DNA of 43,326 bases, taken from Poseidonocella sedimentorum (lineage in GTDB: Bacteria > Pseudomonadota > Alphaproteobacteria > Rhodobacterales > Rhodobacteraceae). Shown piece by piece: positions 34,969 through 42,985 of the stretch. Under the pieces are notes generated by a model. The model worked only from the letters and a program-made list of their open reading frames with translations. It had not been told where the DNA came from and did not search any database. The stretch spans positions 1 through 43,326 of the forward strand of contig NZ_FOYI01000019.1 of assembly GCF_900116005.1 (NCBI RefSeq), written 5' to 3'. The position numbers and the translations under genes are program-made. Numbering within the stretch: the first letter of the stretch is position 1; each line of letters begins with the position of its first letter.

Positions 34969-36094
34969 TGATGCTCGCCAGTCTGTAGCGGCCACGGGCC
35001 TCGTCGGGGAGGATCCGCTCGGATCCGTCGCCCGGATCGACCGCCTGCCAGAGCTTGAGGTAGCCCTCGTAATCGACCTGCTCGCGCTCGTCGATCAGGG
35101 CCCGGTGGCGCTCGGTGAAGAGGTGATCGCGGTAGCCCGGGACCACGCGCCCGGCGAAGAATTCCGCCACCGCGCCCGAGCCGTAGCTGAACAGGCCCAT
35201 GGCCTTGCCGCCGAGATCCATGTCGGAATTGTCCAGCGTCGAGATCAGCGCGAGATACATCGAGGCCGCATAGCTGTTGCCGATCTGGCGGTTGTAGATC
35301 ATGCCGGGCAGGGCCTGATCCATGTTGACCTGCGTCTTGGCGGCCTTGGCCAGATGCCGGTGCGCCTTCTCGCCCATGCGTGAAAACGGCAGGTGGTAGC
35401 AGAAGCGCGCGATTTCGGAATAGTCGAGCCCGCCGTTGGCCTGATAGTCGCGCCAGGCCTCGATCAGCGCGTTGAGATAGCGCAGGGCGGAATACTTCCC
35501 GTCGACCAGCGGGGTGCGCCGGTAGTTGGGGCGCCAGAAATCCATGATGTCCTCGGTGAAGCAGCCCGAGACCGGGTCGATCTCCACGAGCCGCGGATCG
35601 GCGCTGATCAGCATCGCCACGGCCGCGGCCCCTTGGGTCGGCTCGCCGGAGCTGTCGAGCTCATAGCGCGCGACATCGGAGGCGATCACGAGGACCCGCC
35701 GGTCGGGCTTGCGCGCCACATAGCCGCAGGCGAGCTGGATCGCCGGGGTCGCCGAGTAGCAGGCCTGCTTCAGCTCCACGTTGCGGCAGTTTGCGGGCAG
35801 GCCGAGCAGCCGGTGGACATAGATGCCGGCGGATTTGGACTGGTCGATGCCGGTCTCCGTGGCAAAGAGCACGGTGTCGATGCCGTCGGCGCCGTATTTG
35901 TCGATCAGCGGCTTGGCGGCCTCGGCGGCCATGGTGACGATATCCTCGTCATGGCCGGGCAGGGCGATCTTCTCCTGGCCGATCCCCTTGGAGAACTTCT
36001 CCGGATCGATGCCGTGACGTTCGGCGAGGCTTTCAAGCCCGATGTAGCGATGCGGCACGTAAAAGCTCATCGCGTCGATGCCTGTCTTGATCAC
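34931..36094 (-). CDS. hcs: Hydroxymethylglutaryl-CoA synthase
   Basis: This enzyme condenses acetyl-CoA with acetoacetyl-CoA to HMG-CoA. It is a thiolase-fold enzyme of 387 residues. The catalytic triad is visible: E80 in LFATETGIDQSK, C112 in VELKQACYSATPA and H234 in RFCYHLPFSRM. GSGAVAEFFAGRVVPGY is the conserved C-terminal loop. The start is GTG at 36094 (MIKTGIDAMSFYVP); its Shine-Dalgarno AGGAGAGG includes the idi stop codon (TAGGAGAGG). No thiolase is seen nearby, so acetoacetyl-CoA must come from elsewhere. Confidence 0.94.
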   Translation of the reverse strand: MIKTGIDAMSFYVPHRYIGLESLAERHGIDPEKFSKGIGQEKIALPGHDEDIVTMAAEAAKPLIDKYGADGIDTVLFATETGIDQSKSAGIYVHRLLGLPANCRNVELKQACYSATPAIQLACGYVARKPDRRVLVIASDVARYELDSSGEPTQGAAAVAMLISADPRLVEIDPVSGCFTEDIMDFWRPNYRRTPLVDGKYSALRYLNALIEAWRDYQANGGLDYSEIARFCYHLPFSRMGEKAHRHLAKAAKTQVNMDQALPGMIYNRQIGNSYAASMYLALISTLDNSDMDLGGKAMGLFSYGSGAVAEFFAGRVVPGYRDHLFTERHRALIDEREQVDYEGYLKLWQAVDPGDGSERILPDEARGRYRLASINEHQRHYIDSAA

Positions 36095-36105
36095 TCGTGC
36101 CTCTC

Positions 36106-37158
36106 CTAGTCTTGCCTCACCAACGCCGCGTTTCCGCGCAGCGCCGTGCAGTCCGCGCAGCCCAGCAGGAACATGGCGGTCTGGAATTCGCGCCGGATCC
36201 GTTGGATTTTGCGGATAACGCAATCGCAGGATTCTTGGGCCTCCGCAAGCAGGGGGGCCGCTATGCCGCACAGGTCCGCGCCCAGAACGAGGGCTTTGAC
36301 CATGTCGATACCGTTGCGGATCCCGCCGCTGGCGATGAGGGTCGTTTCGGCGCGGTCCGGCCCGAGGGCGGCGCGCGCCTCCTCCAGCGCCTCGACCGTG
36401 GTCAGGCCCCAGTCCTGAAAGACGAGGCCGAGATCGTCGTCTTCCTCCGCGCGGCGGTGATATTCGATCCGGCTCCAGGATGTCCCGCCGCGCCCGGCGA
36501 CGTCGAAATGCCGGATCCCCGCCTCAAGCCCCGCGCGAATATCCGCGCCTGAGAGCCCCGCGCCCACCTCCTTGAAAAGGACCGGCACGGGAAGCTGCGG
36601 GGCGAGCGCGGCGACGGCGCCGATCAGGCCGGAAAAATCCCGGTCGCCCTCGGGCTGGACCGCTTCCTGCAGCGGGTTGAGATGGAGGTAGAGCCCGTCG
36701 GCCTCAAGCACGTCGATCGCCGCCCGGCATTCGGCCGCGCCGAGCCCCGCGTTGAGCTGCACCGCGCCGATATTGGCCACCAGCGGGACATGCGGCGCAA
36801 ACTCGCGGATCGCAAAGCTCGCGCGCGCGGCGGGCCGGTCGAACATCACCCGCTGCGATCCGACGGCCATGGCGACGCCGGTGGCCTCTGCGGCCTGGGC
36901 CAGATTGCGGTTGATGCGGGCAATTGCTGCGTCCTCTCCGCCGGTCATGGACGATATGATCAGCGGAAAGCTGAGCTCCTTGCCGAGGAATGTGGTGCGC
37001 GTGTCGATCTTGTCCAGATCAAGCTCTGGCAGGGCGCGATGGGTCAGGCGGATGGTGTCGAATCCCGTGCCGCCGCGCTCGATCCCAGCGTCTTGCCCGA
37101 GCGCGCGGATGTGGTCGCGCTTGCGCCCGGCGGTGCTGCGATCCGGCGCGCGGCTCAT
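36106..37158 (-). CDS. idi: Isopentenyl-diphosphate isomerase, type 2 (FMN)
   Basis: This FMN- and NADPH-dependent enzyme (Fni type, 350 residues) interconverts IPP and DMAPP. Visible blocks are RKRDHIRAL near the N-terminus, FPLIISSMTGGEDAAIARIN, VAMAVGSQRVMFD, LYLHLNPLQEAVQPEGDRDF with the substrate-binding His and Gln, FKEVGAGLSGADI and DVAGRGGTSWSRIE, ending LIASGGIRNGIDMVKALVLG. It is not related to the type 1 enzyme. The start at 37158 shares its A with the mvaA stop (TGATG), indicating coupling. Confidence 0.95.
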   Translation of the reverse strand: MSRAPDRSTAGRKRDHIRALGQDAGIERGGTGFDTIRLTHRALPELDLDKIDTRTTFLGKELSFPLIISSMTGGEDAAIARINRNLAQAAEATGVAMAVGSQRVMFDRPAARASFAIREFAPHVPLVANIGAVQLNAGLGAAECRAAIDVLEADGLYLHLNPLQEAVQPEGDRDFSGLIGAVAALAPQLPVPVLFKEVGAGLSGADIRAGLEAGIRHFDVAGRGGTSWSRIEYHRRAEEDDDLGLVFQDWGLTTVEALEEARAALGPDRAETTLIASGGIRNGIDMVKALVLGADLCGIAAPLLAEAQESCDCVIRKIQRIRREFQTAMFLLGCADCTALRGNAALVRQD

Positions 37159-38195
37159 CAACCGCGTTCCAGTTGCAGATGCGCGCGCATCAGCTCGCCG
37201 GGGTTGGTCTGGGCCGCCATCAGCGACAGCTCCCCGCAAAGCACCACCCCCGCGCAGATCCCCGCAAGCCGGCGCGCGTTGGCGCCCTCGTCGCGCGGCT
37301 CGCGGCAGCCGAGCGCGTCAAGATGCGCCTCCACCTGCGGGTTGCCCTTTCCGGAGCCGACAGTCCCGACGATGAGATTGGGCAGAGTGCAGGAAAAATA
37401 GAGATCCTCGCCCCGCGGCTCCACATGCACCATGCCTTGCGAGCCCTCGATGATATTGGCCGCGTCCTGCCCGGTGGCGAGGTAAAAGGCCAGCAGCATG
37501 TTGGCGAAATGCGCGTTGGCGCTGCGCAGCGATCCGGCGACGCTCCCGCCGATCAGGTTCTTTTCGATGTTGAGCGCGAGCATCTTTTCCGGCGTCGTCC
37601 GCAGCATCCGCCGCAGCAGCTTGCCGGGGATCTCCATCTCGGCGATGACGTATTTGCCCCGACCCAGCAGGCCGTTGACCGCCGAGACCTTCTTGTCCGT
37701 GCAGAAGTTGCCGGAGATCGAGGCATAGGCAAGCTCGGGGTATTCGCCGAGGACCCAGCTCTGGACCGCTTCGGCCGCCTTGGTCACCATGTTGTGGCCC
37801 GAGGCGTCGCCCGTGGCGCACTCGAGGCGGATGTAGAGCAGGTTGCCGACGATCTGGCGGTTGAGCTCCAAAAGGCGCGCGAAGCGGCTTGTCCCCTGCA
37901 CGATGGCGGCGATCTCGTCCTTGCGCGCCTCGATCCGGCGCCAGGCGGCGGTCGCGGCGGCGCCGTCGCGGGCCCGCAGCAGGATCGACCGCGTCATCCG
38001 CTCATCGACCAGCGTGACCCGGATGCCGCCCGCATGGCGCGACACCCCTGCCCCCCGCGCGGTGGAGGGCCAGAGCGGCGTCTCGTAGGTCGCCAGCGGC
38101 GCGCTCACCTCGCCCTCGACGAGCTCCCCGGTGAAGGCGATGGGGCCCACCCATTGGGTCGGGATCGGGGTCATATGCGGGGTCTTTTCGTTCAC
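37158..38195 (-). CDS. mvaA: Hydroxymethylglutaryl-CoA reductase, class I type
   Basis: This enzyme reduces HMG-CoA to mevalonate with two NADPH, the first dedicated step of the pathway. It is a soluble 345-residue enzyme without a membrane domain. Class I features are the catalytic Glu E38 in LATYETPLWPS, ATGDASGHNMVTKAAE (about 128-142), SISGNFCTDKKVSAVNG with K168, LATGQDAANIIEGSQG with D244, and the C-terminal His H339 in MRAHLQLER. The start is probably GTG at 38195; an ATG at 38174 is an alternative, and neither has a clear Shine-Dalgarno. It is first in the operon, so its upstream region (38196-38364) must hold the promoter, although none stands out. Confidence 0.93.
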   Translation of the reverse strand: MNEKTPHMTPIPTQWVGPIAFTGELVEGEVSAPLATYETPLWPSTARGAGVSRHAGGIRVTLVDERMTRSILLRARDGAAATAAWRRIEARKDEIAAIVQGTSRFARLLELNRQIVGNLLYIRLECATGDASGHNMVTKAAEAVQSWVLGEYPELAYASISGNFCTDKKVSAVNGLLGRGKYVIAEMEIPGKLLRRMLRTTPEKMLALNIEKNLIGGSVAGSLRSANAHFANMLLAFYLATGQDAANIIEGSQGMVHVEPRGEDLYFSCTLPNLIVGTVGSGKGNPQVEAHLDALGCREPRDEGANARRLAGICAGVVLCGELSLMAAQTNPGELMRAHLQLERG

Positions 38196-38364
38196 AACTC
38201 TGCCCGTTTGCTGCGCCTTTTCGGCAACAGCACCGCACTACATGCTCGCGCCGGGGAATGTCCATCTTTTACGCCGCGCGCCCGGGCAGGCTTCCCATGG
38301 GGCAGGCGCGCGCACCGGGCCCAAATGGCTTCCCTTTCGCATCCCGTCTGCTATCGGTAGCGCC

Positions 38365-39243
38365 ATGACGCGCGGGCTCCCAGTCTTGTTCCTCGGGGTG
38401 GATGGCGGCGGCTCCGGCTGCCGGGTCGCTCTCGCGCGCGCCGATGGCACGGTGCTTGCCCGGGCCGAGAGAGGCCCCGCGAATGTCACCTCCGATTTCG
38501 ACGGCGCCCTCGCCAATCTCCGCGCGGCGATCCATGAGGCGCTCTCGGCGGCCGGGCTCGACGAGAGCGCCCTGGCCGCCTGCCGCGCCCATGCCGGTCT
38601 CGCCGGGGTCGTGACCCGCTCCGATGCGGACCGGGTCCGCGCCGCCTTGCCCCCCGCCCGCTGGACCGTGACCGACGACCGGCCCACCGCGCTTGCGGGC
38701 GCGCTTGGCGGGCAGGATGGCGCGCTGATCTGCGTCGGCACGGGCAGTTTCCTGATCTCCCGGCGCGGCGCCGCGCTCCGCACCATCGGCGGCTGGGGGT
38801 TTCAGCTCTCCGATCAGGGCTCCGGCGCCTGGCTCGGCCGGGCGCTGCTCGAAGAGACGCTTCTCGCCCATGACGGCCTTGCTGCTTTCACCGATCTGAC
38901 CCGCGCGGTGCTGATCGACTTCGGCGGCGCGCCGGACCGCATCGTCGCCTTCGCCGGTCAGGCGGGCCCACAAGACTACGCGCGCCTGGCCCGGAAATTG
39001 ACCGAGGCCGCGGCGGCGGGGGACGACACCGGCCGCGCGATCATGGCCCGCGGTGCGTCCTACCTGACCCGCGCGCTCGCCGCGCTGGACCTTGCCGGGA
39101 ACGCTCCGCTTTGCCTCTCCGGCGGGCTCGGCCCAAGCTACGCCCCCTACCTCTCGCCGCCCCTCGCCGCGCGCCTCCGCGCTCCGGCGGGCACCGCACT
39201 CGACGGGGCCCTGCTCTTGGCCGGGCAGGACGGCGCGCCATGA
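38365..39243 (+). CDS. BadF/BcrA-type sugar kinase, probable N-acetylglucosamine kinase
   Basis: This is a 292-residue ASKHA-fold kinase. Phosphate-1 motif is LFLGVDGGGSGCRVALARAD; phosphate-2 is ICVGTGSFLISRRGAALRTI; GGWGFQLSDQGSGAWLG is typical of the GlcNAc/glucosamine kinase subgroup; the adenosine motif is LCLSGGLGPSYAPYL. It probably phosphorylates GlcNAc to GlcNAc-6-P, the substrate of the overlapping nagA (ATGA junction). The start at 38365 has no obvious Shine-Dalgarno; the frame is open further upstream. It is divergent from mvaA, 169 bases apart. Confidence 0.85.
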   Translation: MTRGLPVLFLGVDGGGSGCRVALARADGTVLARAERGPANVTSDFDGALANLRAAIHEALSAAGLDESALAACRAHAGLAGVVTRSDADRVRAALPPARWTVTDDRPTALAGALGGQDGALICVGTGSFLISRRGAALRTIGGWGFQLSDQGSGAWLGRALLEETLLAHDGLAAFTDLTRAVLIDFGGAPDRIVAFAGQAGPQDYARLARKLTEAAAAGDDTGRAIMARGASYLTRALAALDLAGNAPLCLSGGLGPSYAPYLSPPLAARLRAPAGTALDGALLLAGQDGAP

Positions 39244-40382
39244 CGGCCCGGATCTTCCTCGGCGCGGATGTCTTCGACGGCCACGCGCTGCACTGCGGCC
39301 ACGGGCTGTTGATCGAGGACGGGATCGTCTCTGCCCTGCTCGCCCCTGGCGAGACGCCGGTCGGGGCGGAGATCACGCGGCTTGACGGCGGCACCATCTT
39401 GCCCGGCTTCGTGGACCTTCAAGTCAACGGCGGCGGCGGCATCCTCTTCAACGATGTCACCACGCCCGAAGGCATCGCGCGGATCGCCCGCGCCCATGCC
39501 GCCACGGGCACGCGCGCCCTCCTGCCGACGCTGATCACCGACAGGCCCGAAAAAACCCGCGCCGCCATCGATGCCGTCACGCGCGCGATCGCCCAAGGCC
39601 AGCCCGACATCCTCGGGCTCCACCTCGAAGGCCCGCACCTCGCCGCCGCACGCAAGGGCGCGCATGACGCTGCGCTGATCCGCCCGATGGGCTCGGAGGA
39701 CCTCGCCTTGCTCTGCGACGCGGCGCAGCGCCTGCCCAACCTGCTGGTCACCGTCGCGCCGGAGACCGTCCCGCCCGCGCAAATCAGCACGCTGAGCCGC
39801 GCGGGCGTCATCGTCTCGCTCGGCCACACAGATTGCACCTACGAGGCGGCCAAAGCGGCCTTCGCCGCCGGCGCGCGCGCCGTGACCCACCTCTTCAACG
39901 CCATGAGCCAGCTCGGCAGCCGCGCGCCCGGCCTGGTCGGCGCCGCCCTCGATACGCCAGAGGTCCGCGCCGGGATCATCGCCGATGGCCACCATGTCCA
40001 CCCCGGCACGCTCCGCACAGCCATCGCCGCCAAGGCCCCGCCTGGCGGGCTCTTCGTCGTGACCGATGCGATGGCCACCCTGGGATCGGAAATCGACGGG
40101 TTTGCCCTGAACGGCCGGCGGGTGATCCGGCAAGGTGGCCGGCTGACGCTGGAAGACGGCACGCTCGCGGGCGCCGACGCCGACATGCCCACCGCGTGCG
40201 CCGTCCTCACCGGGCCGGTCGGACTGCCGCTGCACGAGGCCCTGGCGATGGCGACGTCCGCCCCCGCCGCGCTCCTGCGCGACGCGCGGGGCTTTGGCGA
40301 GATCACTCCCGGCGAGCCCTCCACCGCGATCCATCTCGATGCGGCCGGCCGGGCCCGAGCGCTCCCGTCCGCCCCGTCCTGA
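39240..40382 (+). CDS. nagA: N-acetylglucosamine-6-phosphate deacetylase
   Basis: This is a 380-residue amidohydrolase-superfamily enzyme that removes acetate from GlcNAc-6-P for wall recycling or chitin-derived sugar use. The metal-binding and substrate blocks are FVDLQVNGGGGILFND, LGLHLEGPHLAAARKGAHD with the Glu ligand, SLGHTDCTYEAAKAAFAAGA, AVTHLFNAMSQLGSR and FVVTDAMATLG with the catalytic Asp. The start overlaps the kinase stop (ATGA). No nagB or nagC is next to it in the window. Confidence 0.94.
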   Translation: MTARIFLGADVFDGHALHCGHGLLIEDGIVSALLAPGETPVGAEITRLDGGTILPGFVDLQVNGGGGILFNDVTTPEGIARIARAHAATGTRALLPTLITDRPEKTRAAIDAVTRAIAQGQPDILGLHLEGPHLAAARKGAHDAALIRPMGSEDLALLCDAAQRLPNLLVTVAPETVPPAQISTLSRAGVIVSLGHTDCTYEAAKAAFAAGARAVTHLFNAMSQLGSRAPGLVGAALDTPEVRAGIIADGHHVHPGTLRTAIAAKAPPGGLFVVTDAMATLGSEIDGFALNGRRVIRQGGRLTLEDGTLAGADADMPTACAVLTGPVGLPLHEALAMATSAPAALLRDARGFGEITPGEPSTAIHLDAAGRARALPSAPS

Positions 40383-40559
40383 CGCTCTGGCGACGCACCC
40401 TCGCCCGTATGCCCGGCGCGCGGCGAGTCTGCCCAAAAATCGATCACTCCCGCCCGCGCACCCGCAATCGCCCCGGGGCGCGACAGCAGAATCTTAGGAA
40501 ATTCGCGGTTATCATGAGACCGTACCCAATACCTTTGTATGAGTTGACACGAGAGTCCC

Positions 40560-40763
40560 ATGATCGAACTGGTTTTCGTCGCCTGCCTCTGGAGCACGCC
40601 CGACACCTGCGAAAAACGCAGCCTTCTCTATAGCGACATATCGCCCATGACCTGCCTGATGCAGGCCCAACCCGAACTTGCGCGCTGGACAGAGACCCAT
40701 CCGCGCTGGCGGGTGGCGAGCTGGAAATGCCGCTCCATGCGCGATATCGCACAGCACGCCTGA
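40560..40763 (+). CDS. Small conserved Rhodobacterales protein, unknown function
   Basis: This is a 67-residue protein starting MIELVFVACLWSTPDTCEKR, with a short hydrophobic N-terminus that could be a signal or anchor, four cysteines (CLW, DTCE, MTCL, KCRS), and a WRVASWKCR ending. I recall similar short proteins in other Rhodobacteraceae, but no activity is assigned. The codon pattern supports coding. GAGAG upstream is a weak Shine-Dalgarno. The 177 bases before it, after nagA, hold no other gene. Confidence 0.65.
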   Translation: MIELVFVACLWSTPDTCEKRSLLYSDISPMTCLMQAQPELARWTETHPRWRVASWKCRSMRDIAQHA

Positions 40764-40864
40764 CCCATCAGGCACAGCACATCGAACGGCGGCAAAACCC
40801 CGTTTGAGCCGCCACCGGATTTGGGGTAGGGAACGCCCACGCGCCAGATCAGGAGGCCTCGCCC

Positions 40865-41551
40865 ATGCCGTTCGACCGTTCCATCAAGATCGCCCCGTCG
40901 ATCCTCTCCGCCGATTTCGCCAATTTCGGCGCCGAGATCCGCGCGATCGAGGGGCAGGGCGCGGATTGGGTGCATGTGGATGTGATGGACGGGCATTTCG
41001 TGCCCAACCTGACCTTCGGCCCGCCCGCGGTGAAGGCCTTCCGGCCCCATGTCAAAACGGTGATGGACGTGCACTTGATGATCGCGCCCGTCGATCCCTA
41101 CATCGAAGCCTATGCCGAGGCGGGCGCCGATATCCTGACCGCCCATGTCGAGGCCGGCCCCCATAGTCATCGCACCTTGCAAGCCATTCGCGGCGCGGGG
41201 ATGAAGGCCGGTGTCGCGCTCAATCCCGGCACGCCGGCGGAGGCCGTCGCCCATCTGCTGGACCTAGCGGACCTCGTCTGCGTCATGACCGTGAACCCCG
41301 GTTTCGGCGGCCAGAAGTTCCTCGACATGACCGGCAAGGTGCGCGCCCTGCGCGAGATGATCGGCGACCGGGAAATTCACATCGAGATCGACGGCGGGGT
41401 CGATCCGACCACCGCGCCGCAGGTGGCGGCGGCCGGGGCAGATGTGCTCGTCGCGGGCTCGGCGGTGTTCAAGGGCGGGTCGGTCGAGGCGCCGGAAGTC
41501 TACGGCCGTAACATCGCGTCCATCCGCGAGGCCGCCGAGAGCGCGCGCTGA
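40865..41551 (+). CDS. rpe: Ribulose-phosphate 3-epimerase
   Basis: This 228-residue TIM-barrel enzyme interconverts D-ribulose 5-phosphate and D-xylulose 5-phosphate in the pentose-phosphate and Calvin pathways. Motifs are [14 protein letters not shown] with the catalytic Asp, [18 protein letters not shown] with the metal-binding H-x-D pair, [27 protein letters not shown], and [20 protein letters not shown] with the second Asp. An AGGAGG lies eight bases before the ATG at 40865. The preceding gap contains a GGCGGC/GCCGCC hairpin (40788-40813) of unclear role. Confidence 0.95.
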   Translation: MPFDRSIKIAPSILSADFANFGAEIRAIEGQGADWVHVDVMDGHFVPNLTFGPPAVKAFRPHVKTVMDVHLMIAPVDPYIEAYAEAGADILTAHVEAGPHSHRTLQAIRGAGMKAGVALNPGTPAEAVAHLLDLADLVCVMTVNPGFGGQKFLDMTGKVRALREMIGDREIHIEIDGGVDPTTAPQVAAAGADVLVAGSAVFKGGSVEAPEVYGRNIASIREAAESAR

Positions 41552-41573
41552 AGCGCCCGCCACTCCCGCCCCC

Positions 41574-42122
41574 ATGGCCCGCGTGATCCTCTTCAACAAA
41601 CCCTATGACGTGCTCTCGCAATTCACCGATCGCGGCACGCAGGGCAGCACGGCGCGGACGCTCTCGGAATTCGGCCTGCCGCCCGGTGTCTATGCCGCGG
41701 GTCGGCTCGACCGTGACAGCGAAGGGCTGCTGGTCCTCACCGATGACGGGCGCTTGCAGGCGCGCATCGCGAGCCCACGGGCCAAGCAGGGCAAGACCTA
41801 CTTCGCCCAGGTCGAAGGCGCCCCCGATGCGGCGGCGCTTGCCGCGCTGCGCGATGGCGTGACGCTCAAGGACGGCCGGACCCGCCCGGCCGGGGCGGAA
41901 CTCGCCGAAGAACCAAGCTGGCTATGGCCCCGAATCCCGCCGATTCGCGTGCGCAAATCCATCCCCGACCGCTGGCTCCGCCTGACCCTCACCGAGGGCC
42001 GCAACCGTCAGGTGCGCCGCATGACCGCCGCTGTGGGCTGCCCCACGCTCCGCCTCATCCGATCGCAAGTCGCCGACTGGACCTTGGGTGACCTCGCCCC
42101 GGGGGAGTGGCGCGAGGTGTGA
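41574..42122 (+). CDS. RluE-type 23S rRNA pseudouridine synthase
   Basis: This is a 182-residue RsuA-family pseudouridine synthase without an S4 domain, which fits the RluE group that modifies helix 89 of 23S rRNA. The catalytic Asp is D46 in [32 protein letters not shown] opens the fold and [20 protein letters not shown] is the second motif. The start at 41574 follows rpe by 22 bases, so the two are probably co-transcribed. The precise rRNA site is inferred from the family. Confidence 0.88.
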   Translation: MARVILFNKPYDVLSQFTDRGTQGSTARTLSEFGLPPGVYAAGRLDRDSEGLLVLTDDGRLQARIASPRAKQGKTYFAQVEGAPDAAALAALRDGVTLKDGRTRPAGAELAEEPSWLWPRIPPIRVRKSIPDRWLRLTLTEGRNRQVRRMTAAVGCPTLRLIRSQVADWTLGDLAPGEWREV

Positions 42123-42142
42123 GAGCCGATCCGCGCAGCGGT

Positions 42143-42532
42143 GATCCGTCCAGTGGACGGATCGAGGTTCGAACGCGCGGAGCGCAGGGGGCGGTTGGAC
42201 CTGAGTGATAAGGGTCGCGCCCTCACCTGGGAGGGCGCTTTGATGGACTTGTGGTCAGCGGTTTATGCTCAAAAGCATCGGACTCGTTTTGTACGGTTTA
42301 TGACATCGCCATGCGCCCTCCCGCGGGGAGTGAACGGCGTCTCGGAAAAGGTCCAGTGGACCTTTTCAGCCGTGAACGCGCGGAGCGCCAGGGAGGGCTG
42401 GATGGTTGCGATAAGGGCCGCGCCCTCACCTGGGAGGGCGCCTTGATCGGCTCGTGGTCAGTGCTTTATCTTGAAAGCATCGGACGCGCTTTGTGTGGTT
42501 TCCGACATCGCCATGCGCCCTCCCGCGGGGAG
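42143..42532. repeat. Tandem ~203-bp structured repeat, two copies
   Basis: Unit A (42143-42345) and unit B (42346-42532) align with an offset of 203 (202 near the end). Each begins with a palindrome centred on TCCAGTGGA: arms GATCCGTCCA/TGGACGGATC in A and AAAAGGTCCA/TGGACCTTTT in B, so four arm positions change with compensation. Shared blocks follow: GAACGCGCGGAGCGC, GCGCCCTC/GAGGGCGC hairpins (42217-42238 and the equivalent 203 bases on), and GCGCCCTCCCGCGGGGAG at the end. Short open frames across it look non-coding. It fills the gap after the rluE-type gene. Confidence 0.8.
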
Positions 42533-42601
42533 GGGAGGGCGCGGCCCGGGCTGGTCGCCCGAGCAACTGATAGAAGGCGGTGTTTTAAACTATAGTATGC
42601 A

Positions 42602-42982
42602 CTATGGGTTTGGGGAGTTTGCATTTTCGTAGAATAGCGCAATTTCAACGAATTCTTTTAAGGTAACGACAGAGATGCTGGGTATGATCTTTTTGATCTG
42701 ATCCACTAGTTTGTGAATGCGTTTGTCGTGGGTTAGAAAGTATCCCCCGCCATATTTTCCCGCCTCAAATAAATGGTCGGCGTCGGCTTCATGTTTCCCC
42801 GGTTTCGCGTTTCCGCGAAGAAGCATCCGCAGCTTCAAGCGCTGCTGAAACTCCTCAGGGGTCAAACTTGTAGGAAGGGTATAGATACCATTCATATCGG
42901 CTCTAGCGGATGCCGGTACGTTCGGATTTTCGAGTTCGGATTGAACACCGTAAGGTTTAAGAATGGAAAGTTTCAGTGACAC
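42602..42982 (-). pseudogene. PIN-like domain protein fragment, probably truncated by the IS5 element
   Basis: 126 residues remain. EADADHLFEAGKYGGGYFLT followed by HDKRIHKL and ISVVTLKEFVEI resembles the C-terminal half of PIN-domain ribonucleases (acidic residues, then FLT-DKR and a closing helix). The first conserved Asp strand of a PIN domain is missing. The apparent start is a GTG at 42982, and the open frame continues to the left end of the adjacent IS5 element a few bases away, so the 5' end was probably cut off. GC content is visibly lower than in the neighbours, suggesting transfer. No antitoxin gene is seen. The PIN assignment is tentative. Confidence 0.5.
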
Positions 42983-42985
42983 TTC

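Noticed and set aside
42141-42595. Two overlapping short frames across the tandem repeat
   Set aside because: Their similarity to each other follows from the DNA repeat; there is no Shine-Dalgarno and no known domain, and the palindromes explain the sequence better.
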